Assembly (NCBI GenBank): GCA_020638395.1
Contig: JACKIP010000007.1
Coordinates: forward strand, 1-64,000
Source: Rhodospirillales bacterium
GTDB lineage: Bacteria > Pseudomonadota > Alphaproteobacteria > Micavibrionales > Micavibrionaceae
Length of the DNA: 64,000 nt
Direction: 5' to 3'
Of the stretch, positions 25,510 through 32,462 are shown piece after piece. Position 1 is the stretch's first letter. Each line of letters opens with the position of its first letter. The notes beneath the pieces were generated by a model. It did not search any database, had not been told where the DNA came from, and worked only from the letters and a program-made list of their open reading frames with translations. The translations under genes and the position numbers were made by a program.

Positions 25510-25577
25510 CGTCATCGCCTGAATTTTTGCAGAAAATTCTAAGGCGATCCACAAAAAGGATAAGCCGTCTAATGACG
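25510..25577 (-). repeat. REPIN-like pair, copy 3, degenerate
   Basis: An intact unit CGTCATCGCC...GGCGATCC (25510-25550) is followed by a mate reduced to GGAT...AATGACG (25557-25577). The stem has both strands changed relative to TTGCC/GGCAA (TCGCC/GGCGA), so pairing is preserved. Confidence 0.75.
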
Positions 25578-25597
25578 CTGTTTGGAAAGAAAGACAA

Positions 25598-25840
25598 ATG
25601 ATAAAAACATCTTTATTAGCGATAACCTCTGGGGGGCTTATTTACCTGTGGTGTAAAGTTATAATCCTCCTATTTTCAGAAGATCAAGTTGTTGTCGGAG
25701 ATATGTCAGGAATTACACCCGGCCACTCCGGATCAAACTACATCTGGTTTATTTTGCTAATATTTCCAACGTTCCTATGGATAAGTTGGGTAAAAACCTT
25801 TTTCCAAAAGAGATTAGAAAACAATGCTCAAAATAAATAA
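25598..25840 (+). CDS. Small membrane protein, 80 aa
   Basis: Two predicted membrane helices: residues about 4-27 (SLLAITSGGLIYLWCKVIIL) and 48-68 (YIWFILLIFPTFLWISWVKT), with a short polar loop between and a Lys/Asn tail. No family recognised. AT-rich relative to sufB and sufC. Its last 17 nt overlap the start of sufC, so it may be translated in step with sufC or may be cargo carried in with the flanking repeats. Confidence 0.5.
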   Translation: MIKTSLLAITSGGLIYLWCKVIILLFSEDQVVVGDMSGITPGHSGSNYIWFILLIFPTFLWISWVKTFFQKRLENNAQNK

Positions 25841-26573
25841 CTTACACGCACAAATTGACGATAAAGACATCCTGAACGGGATTACGCTGGAGGTTCCGGA
25901 CGGGGAGGTGCATGCGATTATGGGGCCAAACGGGTCCGGGAAATCGACGCTCTCCTATGTGCTGGCGGGTCGCGAAGGCTATGAGGTCACCGACGGAACA
26001 GCGACGTTGGACGGGGAAGACCTGCTGGATTTGTCCCCCGAAGAGCGCGCTGCGAAAGGTATTTTTCTGGCCTTCCAATATCCTGTTGAAATTCCGGGCG
26101 TGCAGGGGACCATGTTCCTGAAAACGGCGATGAACGCTCTGCGGAAGCAGCGCGGAGACCCGGAACTTGATGCGCTTGGATTTTTAAAGCTGATGAAAGA
26201 AAAGACAGCAAAATTAGGTATTTCCGATGAGATGTTAAAGCGCCCTGTGAATGTTGGTTTTTCCGGCGGGGAGAAAAAGCGCAATGAAGTCCTGCAAATG
26301 GCGATGCTGGAGCCGAAGCTCTGTATTCTGGATGAAACCGATTCCGGGCTGGATATTGACGCTCTGAAAGTTGTCGCGGACGGCGTGAATGCCATGCGCG
26401 ACGGCAAGCGCTCCTTTCTGGTGATTACGCACTACCAGCGCTTGCTGGATTACATCAAGCCAGATGTCGTGCATGTGCTGGCACGCGGAAAAATCCTGAA
26501 AACCGGCGGGCCAGAGCTGGCGCACGAGCTGGAAGAAAAAGGCTATGCCGATATATTGGGCGAGGCGGCTTAA
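25824..26573 (+). CDS. sufC: Fe-S assembly ATPase SufC
   Basis: ABC-type ATPase that drives the SufBCD scaffold. Seen: Walker A MGPNGSGKSTLS, Q-loop LAFQYPVEIPGV, signature NVGFSGGEKKRNEVLQMAML, Walker B LCILDETDSGLDIDAL, and the switch His VITHYQR. 249 residues. Contiguous with sufD (the next base after the stop is the sufD ATG). Confidence 0.98.
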   Translation: MLKINNLHAQIDDKDILNGITLEVPDGEVHAIMGPNGSGKSTLSYVLAGREGYEVTDGTATLDGEDLLDLSPEERAAKGIFLAFQYPVEIPGVQGTMFLKTAMNALRKQRGDPELDALGFLKLMKEKTAKLGISDEMLKRPVNVGFSGGEKKRNEVLQMAMLEPKLCILDETDSGLDIDALKVVADGVNAMRDGKRSFLVITHYQRLLDYIKPDVVHVLARGKILKTGGPELAHELEEKGYADILGEAA

Positions 26574-27524
26574 ATGATACCGGCTTTGACCCGTGATAAC
26601 CTCCCCACGCCGAAAGACGAACGCTGGAAATACACCAATCTTCCGGCGGCGTTAGGGGTTGATCTGGTGTCTGTCGCGCCGCAGCCGGAGGAGGTGCGTG
26701 TTATCCACAGCGCCTGTGGACAAAATGGGGGGCAAGTCGAGGATATCTTGTGGATGGGCGAAGATGGTCAGCAGCAGCGGCCGCGTATGGAGATCGTCGT
26801 CGAGGACGGTGCCTCCCTGACCGTGATAGAGCGGCATGGAGGGCAGGGGCGCTACTGGAAAAACATGGCAACCGATATTACGGTCGGCGCGAATGCCCGC
26901 CTGATCCATATTCGCCTGCAGGAAGACAGTCTGGACGCCGTGCAGACGAACATGACGACGCTGAGCATGGCGCGGGACTCTCATTATGACGGCTTCACCC
27001 TCAATCTGGGTGGGTTGTTAACGCGGCAGGAGGTCGCGGCAGAGCTGAACGGTTCCGGCATCGAGTGCCATCTGCGCGGGGCGAACCTGCTACGCGGAAC
27101 ACAACACAGCGATACAACCATTGTCATCGCGCATCGGGCGCCGCATTGCAGCTCTTATCAGGATTTTCGCACGGTTCTGGACGACCGGGCGCGAGGCGTG
27201 TTTCAAGGCAAAATCTACGTCGATCAAATCGCCCAGAAAACAGATGGCTATCAACTGTCCAAAGCGTTGATGCTCTCCGACGGCGCGGAAATGGACACCA
27301 AGCCGGAGCTGGAGATTTATGCCGATGATGTGAAGTGCTCGCACGGCGCGCTGTCCGGCAAGCTGGATGAGGAGCCTCTGTTTTACATGCGCTCCCGCGG
27401 AATTCCGGAAGAGGCCGCGCGGAGCCTCCTGATACAGTCTTTTATCTCCGAGGTTGTGGATAAAATTGGGGATAACACCATGCATATGGTTGTGGAAGAA
27501 AAGGTACGGGCATGGTTGGCGTGA
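26574..27524 (+). CDS. sufD: Fe-S assembly protein SufD
   Basis: Partner of SufB in the SufBC2D complex. Seen: N-terminal DERWKYTNLPAAL, the beta-helix core, and the C-terminal SufBD signature DVKCSHGALSGKLDEEPLFY-MRSRGIPEEAARSLLIQSF. 316 residues, somewhat short but with both conserved ends. The gene carries DnaA-box 9-mers TTATCCACA (near 26701) and TGTGGATAA (near 27456), probably by chance. Normally followed by sufS; here a DUF559 gene intervenes. Confidence 0.95.
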   Translation: MIPALTRDNLPTPKDERWKYTNLPAALGVDLVSVAPQPEEVRVIHSACGQNGGQVEDILWMGEDGQQQRPRMEIVVEDGASLTVIERHGGQGRYWKNMATDITVGANARLIHIRLQEDSLDAVQTNMTTLSMARDSHYDGFTLNLGGLLTRQEVAAELNGSGIECHLRGANLLRGTQHSDTTIVIAHRAPHCSSYQDFRTVLDDRARGVFQGKIYVDQIAQKTDGYQLSKALMLSDGAEMDTKPELEIYADDVKCSHGALSGKLDEEPLFYMRSRGIPEEAARSLLIQSFISEVVDKIGDNTMHMVVEEKVRAWLA

Positions 27525-27970
27525 AACAAATCCCCCTCTCCCGGTCTCGCAACGCTCGACCACCCTCTCCCCCATTTATGGGGGAGAGGGACGCAGGGGC
27601 GCAGCACCTGCGGGGAGAGGGGGCAAAACATACGCCGCTTTTGACGCAGCGCGTGCGTTCTATGCGCTCTGAAATGACGGATGCTGAAAGTAAATTGTGG
27701 CAAAAATTGCGAGGCGATCAATTGGGTGTGAGATTCCGCAGGCAGCATGTCATTGGGCACTTTATTGTTGATTTTGCCTGCCCATCGAAAAAGCTGATTA
27801 TTGAATTGGATGGTGGGCAGCATAACGAACCTGAGGGGCTGGATTACGATCAAAAGCGAACAAATTTTCTTGAGAGTAAAAAGTATAAAGTTTTGCGTTT
27901 TTGGAATACGGAGATTTTTGAAAATTTAGATGGTGTTGTCGAAGCTATCTGGAGAGCCGTAAATGAATGA
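27512..27970 (+). CDS. DUF559 (Vsr-like) endonuclease-domain protein
   Basis: The C-terminal 110 residues are a clear DUF559 domain: EMTDAESKLWQKLRGDQLGV, then FRRQHVIGHFIVDFACPSKK, LIIELDGGQH (catalytic E..D-type site of the PD-(D/E)XK/Vsr fold), and VLRFWNTEIFENLDGV. The start is uncertain: ATG 27512 overlaps sufD and reads through the palindrome, ATG 27578 lies in the palindrome, and ATG 27662 is too close to the domain. The family norm is 15-20 residues before MTDAE. Its 3' end overlaps sufS by 8 nt. Like the GIY-YIG gene, it is an insert in the suf operon coupled to a palindromic repeat. Confidence 0.82.
   Translation: MVGVKQIPLSRSRNARPPSPPFMGERDAGAQHLRGEGAKHTPLLTQRVRSMRSEMTDAESKLWQKLRGDQLGVRFRRQHVIGHFIVDFACPSKKLIIELDGGQHNEPEGLDYDQKRTNFLESKKYKVLRFWNTEIFENLDGVVEAIWRAVNE
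27532..27624. repeat. CCCTCTCCC-type nested palindrome
   Basis: Inner inverted repeat with 11-bp arms CCCTCTCCCCC (27563-27573) / GGGGGAGAGGG (27580-27590). An outer, looser pair CCCCCTCTCCCGG near 27532-27544 faces CGGGGAGAGGGGG near 27611-27623. It begins 8 nt after the sufD stop and lies in the N-terminal part of the DUF559 ORF. The type is common in proteobacterial genomes and unrelated to the CGTC-headed units. Confidence 0.8.
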
Positions 27971-29192
27971 CATAGACAAAAACCCCTGGCGTGCTGATTT
28001 TCCGATCTTTGACACAGAGATGAACGGAAAGCCGCTGGTCTATCTGGATACGGCGTCTTCGGCGCAAAAACCGCGGGCGGTGATTGAGAAGATGACGGCA
28101 CTTATGAACAGCGGATATTCAAATGTTCACCGCGGATTGTACAAAATTTCTCAGGAATTAAGTGAAAAATTTGAGCAAACACGTTCTAAAATAAAAGAAT
28201 TTTTAAATATCCCCGAAGGATATGATGTCATCTTTACCCGTAATTCGACCGAGGCGATCAATCTGGTGGCGCAGTCCTATGGTGGGGCGTTTTTACAGGC
28301 AGAGGATGAAATCCTGCTCACAGAGATGGAGCATCACGCCAATATTGTGCCGTGGCATTTCCTGCGGGAGCGTCAGGGTGCGGTCCTGCGGTTCGCGCCG
28401 ATTACGCAGGAGGGGGCACTCGATCTGGCAGGATTAGCGGCGCTCCTAAGCCCGCAAACGCGGATTGTCTCTCTGGTGCATGTCTCAAATGCGCTGGGTA
28501 CGGTCAATCCGGTGGAAGAGGTTATTCGTCTGGTCCGCAGGTTTAACCCGGACATTAAAATTCTGATTGACGGGTCGCAGGCAGTGGTTCACGGTTCGGT
28601 TGATCTTTCATCTTTGCGCAGTGATTTCTATGTATTTACCGGGCATAAGCTTTACGGGCCGAGCGGTGTTGGGGTTCTGATTGCCCGGCACGACCTTCTG
28701 GAAGCCATGCCCCCCTATCAGGGCGGCGGCGATATGATTGAAACGGTGCATCAGGAGGTGGTGACTTATAAGCCCGCGCCGCATAAATTTGAGGCCGGAA
28801 CCCCTGCGATTTTAGAAGTGATCGGATTGGGGGCGGCGATTGATTATGTCTCAAGTCTGGATCGTGCGGCTGTATTTGTGCATGAACGGGCTTTGCTGTC
28901 CTATGCCACGGAACAGATCAAGTTAATAGATGGAATTAAAATATACGGACAAGCACCTGAAAAAGCTGGTATAATATCATTTATAACAGAGTGGGCGCAC
29001 GGGGCTGATATTGCGATGATTCTCGATCAATGCGGGGTCGCTGTGCGCGTGGGGCATCATTGTTGCATGCCGTTGATGCAGCGTTATGGGCTTGAGGGCA
29101 CGGTGCGGGCCTCGTTTGGCTTGTATAACACAAAAAATGACATAGATCGTTTGATGGAAGGGTTGCAAAAAGCCAAAAGGTTGCTGGAATGA
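27963..29192 (+). CDS. sufS: Cysteine desulfurase SufS
   Basis: PLP enzyme that abstracts sulfur from cysteine for cluster assembly. Seen: KPLVYLDTASSAQKPRAVIE, NVHRGLYKISQELSEKFE, RNSTEAINLVAQSYG, MEHHANIVPWH, the PLP lysine in FTGHKLYGPSGVG, the catalytic Cys loop RVGHHCCMPLMQRYG, and the C-terminal VRASFGLYNTKNDIDRL. 409 residues. No SufE or SufU sulfur-transfer partner is encoded in the window. Confidence 0.97.
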   Translation: MNDIDKNPWRADFPIFDTEMNGKPLVYLDTASSAQKPRAVIEKMTALMNSGYSNVHRGLYKISQELSEKFEQTRSKIKEFLNIPEGYDVIFTRNSTEAINLVAQSYGGAFLQAEDEILLTEMEHHANIVPWHFLRERQGAVLRFAPITQEGALDLAGLAALLSPQTRIVSLVHVSNALGTVNPVEEVIRLVRRFNPDIKILIDGSQAVVHGSVDLSSLRSDFYVFTGHKLYGPSGVGVLIARHDLLEAMPPYQGGGDMIETVHQEVVTYKPAPHKFEAGTPAILEVIGLGAAIDYVSSLDRAAVFVHERALLSYATEQIKLIDGIKIYGQAPEKAGIISFITEWAHGADIAMILDQCGVAVRVGHHCCMPLMQRYGLEGTVRASFGLYNTKNDIDRLMEGLQKAKRLLE

Positions 29193-29623
29193 ACAGAAAA
29201 ATGACGCAGGTTGCAAGCGAAGAGATGGTCAAAAATGCAGTCGGAGACGAATACGATTCTCTGGCCGAGCCGCCGCATCTGGAAGCTCCCAGAGAGCATC
29301 GGCTCTGGCCGCTGATTTCCAAAGGGTTGAAGGATATTTATGATCCGGAAATCCCGGTGAATATTTATGAACTGGGCCTGATCTATCTGGTCGATATTTC
29401 AGAGGATGGCACGGATGGCAGTGGCCCGTGCGATATTTACGTGCGAATGACCTTAACGTCTCCCGGTTGTCCGGTGGCGCAGGAAATGCCGGGATGGGTG
29501 CAATCCGAATTATTTGCCATTGAAGGCGTGGGGCAGGTCGAGGTGGAGATCGTCTGGGACCCGACCTGGGATCCGTCCTTTATGGCGGAAACGGCAAAAT
29601 TACAGTTGAACATGTTTACTTAG
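29189..29623 (+). CDS. sufT: SUF-associated DUF59 protein SufT
   Basis: 144 residues with the MIP18/DUF59 core: LKDIYDPEIPVNIYELGLIY, then MTLTSPGCPVAQEMPGWVQS and VEVEIVWDPTWDPSFMAE. SufT-type proteins help mature or transfer Fe-S clusters. The first 45 residues are a variable, charged extension. The start overlaps the sufS stop by 4 nt (ATGA), a typical translational-coupling arrangement. Confidence 0.93.
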   Translation: MNRKMTQVASEEMVKNAVGDEYDSLAEPPHLEAPREHRLWPLISKGLKDIYDPEIPVNIYELGLIYLVDISEDGTDGSGPCDIYVRMTLTSPGCPVAQEMPGWVQSELFAIEGVGQVEVEIVWDPTWDPSFMAETAKLQLNMFT

Positions 29624-29651
29624 GCAGATCTGAAAGATCGGAGAAAACTCA

Positions 29652-29980
29652 ATGAAAGATCCTATTACACTCACTGAACCGGCACGGCAAGCGATTGAAC
29701 GGCGGCTTCAATCCGCTCCGGAAGGAATAATCGGGTTGCGGCTGGGGATCAAATCCACGGGGTGTTCCGGGAACTCCTATAAAATGGACTATGTGACATC
29801 CGGGGAGGATGTAAGTGCTGATGATGTTTTTGGACGGCTTTATATCGCAAAAACCCTGTCATGGATGATGTTCGGTATGGAGATCGACTACGGCGTCGAT
29901 GATCTGGGGAATGAAAGATTTTTGTTTAAAAATCCGAATGAAAAGGGCGCTGCGGCTGCGGAGAATCTTTTCAGGTTTAG
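29652..29980 (+). CDS. sufA: A-type Fe-S carrier (SufA/IscA) with -1 frameshift
   Basis: HesB/IscA-type carrier. Frame 0 gives LTEPARQAIERRLQSAPEGI, LRLGIKSTGCSGNSYKMDYV and LFKNPNEKG, then an aberrant AAAAENLFRF tail that would run on to 30065. In the -1 frame the DNA from 29951 reads CGCGESFQV and stops at TAG 29978-29980, which is exactly the canonical C-terminus carrying the two cluster-binding cysteines. The junction holds A_AAG_GGC (29942-29948), a possible -1 slippery heptamer; slippage there gives EKG-R-CGCGESFQV. Either programmed frameshifting, a real one-base deletion making a pseudogene, or a sequencing error. The long in-frame tail enters repeat DNA and is probably not functional. 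Confidence 0.85.
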
Positions 29981-30044
29981 CAGTCTGCTGAAAAGTCGAA
30001 TAAACCAAAGCACTATAATTGAAAAAAAAATCTTCGTTTCTTCG

Positions 30045-30135
30045 TTCACGCAAAGAGCTCTATGAAGCGCAAAGGTCGCCAAGGAGGGGTGGCTCTCTGC
30101 GCCCTCTGTGTCTCTGCGGTTCAAAACCGTTTGAG
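30045..30135. repeat. CTCTGCG-type dispersed repeat
   Basis: GCAAAGAGCTCTATGAAGCG and GCGCAAAGGTCGCCAAGG, then CTCTGCGCCCTCTGTGTCTC ending TGCGGTTC. Near copies lie at 10740-10775, 33947-33976, 61858-61925 and 62009-62040. No gene here. Confidence 0.65.
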
Positions 30136-30204
30136 CACGAAGTAATGTTTCTGGTGACTATAGAGGTGAAGCCATGCGCTGCATTCATTGGTGTGTCCTG
30201 AAAA

Positions 30205-30218
30205 TTGATTTACATCAA
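30205..30218. promoter_or_regulatory. Perfect FNR/FixK box
   Basis: TTGATTTACATCAA matches the FNR/FixK consensus TTGAT-N4-ATCAA in every fixed position. It lies 16 nt before a TATAAT at 30235-30240 and 64 nt before the next start codon. The spacing to the -10 is shorter than in a classical class II promoter, so activation or repression cannot be decided. Confidence 0.7.
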
Positions 30219-30234
30219 TGCCGCATTTGTCCCG

Positions 30235-30240
30235 TATAAT
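30235..30240 (+). promoter_or_regulatory. -10 element before the small membrane protein gene
   Basis: Exact TATAAT, 41 nt upstream of ATG 30282, with the FNR-type box occupying the -35 region. Confidence 0.5.
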
Positions 30241-30281
30241 AAGCTCTTACGGATTGTTCTCTTATAGCAGGAGTTTATTAC

Positions 30282-30488
30282 ATGGGTAAGCTTGCACTTC
30301 TAATCTGGATCGTTGCCGCTCCAACCTTAATGGGAATTCTGGTGGTCGTTGCCCTGGGGGTCCCTTATTTTAAGAACGATCAGGATGTGTATATGATCGT
30401 GGCGGCGGTCGCTGGCGCGGTTATTGCGATGCCTGTGAGTTACTTTGTTGCAAGGGCGATTTCAAACGCGATCCGGCAACCTTCCTGA
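30282..30488 (+). CDS. Small membrane protein, 68 aa
   Basis: Two membrane helices: residues about 4-28 (LALLIWIVAAPTLMGILVVV) and 38-60 (IVAAVAGAVIAMPVSYFVAR). Similar short alphaproteobacterial proteins with APTLMG and PVSY are often mislabelled CTP synthetase (from memory); no such activity is possible at this size. It has its own promoter region with a perfect FNR/FixK box, which suggests oxygen-responsive expression (inference). Confidence 0.75.
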   Translation: MGKLALLIWIVAAPTLMGILVVVALGVPYFKNDQDVYMIVAAVAGAVIAMPVSYFVARAISNAIRQPS

Positions 30489-30508
30489 CCTTTTACGAGG
30501 TTATTCAT

Positions 30509-32008
30509 TTACTGGAAAGCAACTTCGTTGAAGCTGCGGAGTTTCCGGCTATGCAGACGCTCCGGGCCGATATCCCGCAGCAGAGCCATGGCCAGAAGCC
30601 CTATTTGCAAGTGCTGGTCAACGCGGGTCCGGTAAAAGCTGTCAGCCATTCCCGGAAGCTTGAGCTGGCCATGCAGGGGCTTGTCGGAGACACATAATAA
30701 GGTTCCATAAGGCACCCGAAAGCGAAAGCCATTGGCGGCGATGGTGGCGGATTCCATATCCAGCGCAATGGCGCGGCTTTGACTTAGACGGCGATTTTGC
30801 CGGACTGACGTCCGGAGCTCCCAGTTTCGATCGTCAATCGTGGCCACGGTGCCGGTCCTCATGATTTTTTTAAGGTCGTATCCTTCATATCCGGTCACCT
30901 GCGCGACGGCGGTTTCCAGCGCCTGTTGAATTTCCGCCAGAGCCGGGACGGGGATGCTGGGGTGCAGATCATCATCCAGCACCTGATCGTTGCGCAAGTA
31001 GGCATGGGCGAGGACGTAATCTCCCAGCCGCTGCGAATTGCGCAGGCCGGCGCAATGCCCCAGCATCAGCCAGGCATGCGGGCGCAGCACGGCAATATGG
31101 TCGGTGATGGTCTTGGCATTTGAGGGGCCAACGCCGATATTGACCATGGTAATGCCGGAGCCATCCGCCCGTTTCAGATGATAGGTCGGCATTTGCGGCA
31201 TGCGGGACGGGGCTTCGCCGCTGTTGATTTCGGGGTTATTGTCAATATTACGGTTGGCTGTGACTTTGTTTCCAGGCTCGACAAAGGCGGTATAGGCGCC
31301 ACGCTCCCGCTTTAGATGCGGATCATCTGTCGGAGCCATAATCCCGTGCCCGATACGGATAAATTCATCAATATAAAACTGGTAATTGGTGAAGATCACA
31401 TAGTTCTGAAAGTGTTCGGCCTTGGTGCCGGTATAGTGCTTCAGGCGCAGGAGCGACAAATCAACGCGGGCCGCAGGAAACAGGGACAGAGGGTGCGGCT
31501 CGCCTTCTTTGACGACATAGTATGAATTGGCAATGCTGTCATCCAGTTTGTCGAGGTTTGGCTGGTCGAACAGGCGGGGGAGGGCCGCAATTTGTGCGGC
31601 GTCCAGATCCTGTTCCAGATGGAAATCCTCTCCAAGGGCAAAATGGATGGGAATGGGTGTATCGCTCAGTCCCACTTCCAGCTTGCCTTCGTGATTCTCA
31701 AGCAGCAGTCGGATTTGTTGTTTGTAGTAGTGTTCAAAGATATCCGGGCGGGTTAGCGTCGTCGCATAAACGCCGGGCAGGGGGACATAGCCAAAGGAAA
31801 GCCGGTTATCTGTTTTTTTGCCGGTTTCGGTCGTTGTCAGGCGGAGCTCCGGATAGCAGGCCCGCACCGGCTGTTTGGGGATCTGGCCCTCGGCAAACGC
31901 TTCGAATTGCTCCCGCAGATATTTAATGTTTGCGTTGTAAATCCCCTGAACGGCCAGAACGGCTTCTTCCGGAGTTGTGAAGCGTTTAAAACGGGCATTT
32001 GAAATCAT
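30509..32008 (-). CDS. amn: AMP nucleosidase
   Basis: Hydrolyses AMP to adenine and ribose 5-phosphate, controlling the adenylate pool. 499 residues with the N-terminal Amn domain (RFTTPEEAVLAVQGIYNANI) and the C-terminal phosphorylase-like domain: GSGITMVNIGVGPSNAKTIT, HAWLMLGHCAGLRNSQRLGD, VLAHAYLRNDQVLDDDL, and the active-site region ALDMESATIAANGFRFRVPY. Full length. Single gene between a small membrane protein gene and a repeat region. Confidence 0.95.
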   Translation of the reverse strand: MISNARFKRFTTPEEAVLAVQGIYNANIKYLREQFEAFAEGQIPKQPVRACYPELRLTTTETGKKTDNRLSFGYVPLPGVYATTLTRPDIFEHYYKQQIRLLLENHEGKLEVGLSDTPIPIHFALGEDFHLEQDLDAAQIAALPRLFDQPNLDKLDDSIANSYYVVKEGEPHPLSLFPAARVDLSLLRLKHYTGTKAEHFQNYVIFTNYQFYIDEFIRIGHGIMAPTDDPHLKRERGAYTAFVEPGNKVTANRNIDNNPEINSGEAPSRMPQMPTYHLKRADGSGITMVNIGVGPSNAKTITDHIAVLRPHAWLMLGHCAGLRNSQRLGDYVLAHAYLRNDQVLDDDLHPSIPVPALAEIQQALETAVAQVTGYEGYDLKKIMRTGTVATIDDRNWELRTSVRQNRRLSQSRAIALDMESATIAANGFRFRVPYGTLLCVSDKPLHGQLKLPGMADSFYRTRVDQHLQIGLLAMALLRDIGPERLHSRKLRSFNEVAFQ

Positions 32009-32098
32009 TCCTCATTGTCAATGGACGGAGAAAAAAGATCAAGCTAAAGATATTGGTCATAATGTAATTATAGTTCTTCGCATTGAGAATCTGACATT

Positions 32099-32202
32099 TG
32101 TCATTCCCCGGATTTTCGAAGAAAATCCTGGGGGAAACCACAAATATTAATAAATATCAATAGATTGCTTTAGGATTGTCTGCAACAATTCAGGCAATGA
32201 CG
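32099..32202 (+). repeat. REPIN-like inverted pair, copy 4
   Basis: TGTCATTCCCC unit (32099-32138, head base changed) plus inverted TTGC...CAGGCAATGACG unit (32162-32202). The following bases, GTTGAAAGATGTCCTAAAAT, are also shared with the flanks near 25053 and 37594, so the conserved element is longer than the hairpins. Confidence 0.8.
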
Positions 32203-32236
32203 GTGTTGAAAGATGTCCTAAAATTAAACGAAAGGA

Positions 32237-32380
32237 CTATAGAAGCCTCTGCAAAAGTCCAGAATCGTCATCCTGAGCCGTAGGCGAAGGATCTTAACCC
32301 GTTGAAACAAAAGATTCTTCGTTACGCTCAGAATGACGATTTTGTAAGATTACAGACTTTTGCAGAGATTTCTATATATC
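32237..32380. repeat. TTCTGAG-type palindromic element, copy A1
   Basis: Core 32266-32338: CGTCATCCTGAGC...GAAGGATCTT and its inverse AGATTCTTCG...GAATGACG. An outer inverted repeat CTCTGCAAAAGTC / GACTTTTGCAGAG encloses it. The same full structure occurs at 55424-55560. The 32009-32462 gap contains this, REPIN copy 4 and a terminator, and no gene. Confidence 0.8.
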
Positions 32381-32420
32381 AAACCAACTGCAATCGCCGT
32401 AGAGTACCCCCATAATAAAA

Positions 32421-32443
32421 AAACCGCCCGAAGGCGGTTTTTG
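32421..32443. terminator. Bidirectional terminator after the 385-aa gene
   Basis: AAACCGCC (32421-32428) / GGCGGTTT (32433-32440) with a CGAA tetraloop, T-rich on the right and A-rich on the left. It lies just beyond the stop of the minus-strand gene. Confidence 0.8.
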
Positions 32444-32462
32444 TGGATTATATACAGTTTTT

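Noticed and set aside
24959..25577. CRISPR array
   Set aside because: Repeats are few, palindromic, in opposite orientations and separated by a gene; no regular spacers and no cas genes.
29951..30065. Frame-0 tail of the sufA-like ORF with AAAA in place of CGCG, as a genuine cysteine-less carrier
   Set aside because: The -1 frame gives an exact canonical ending with a stop at 29980, and the frame-0 tail runs into dispersed repeat DNA.
30019..30201. 60-codon ORF after sufA
   Set aside because: Made of the CTCTGCG repeat and lacks any protein-like pattern or ribosome site.
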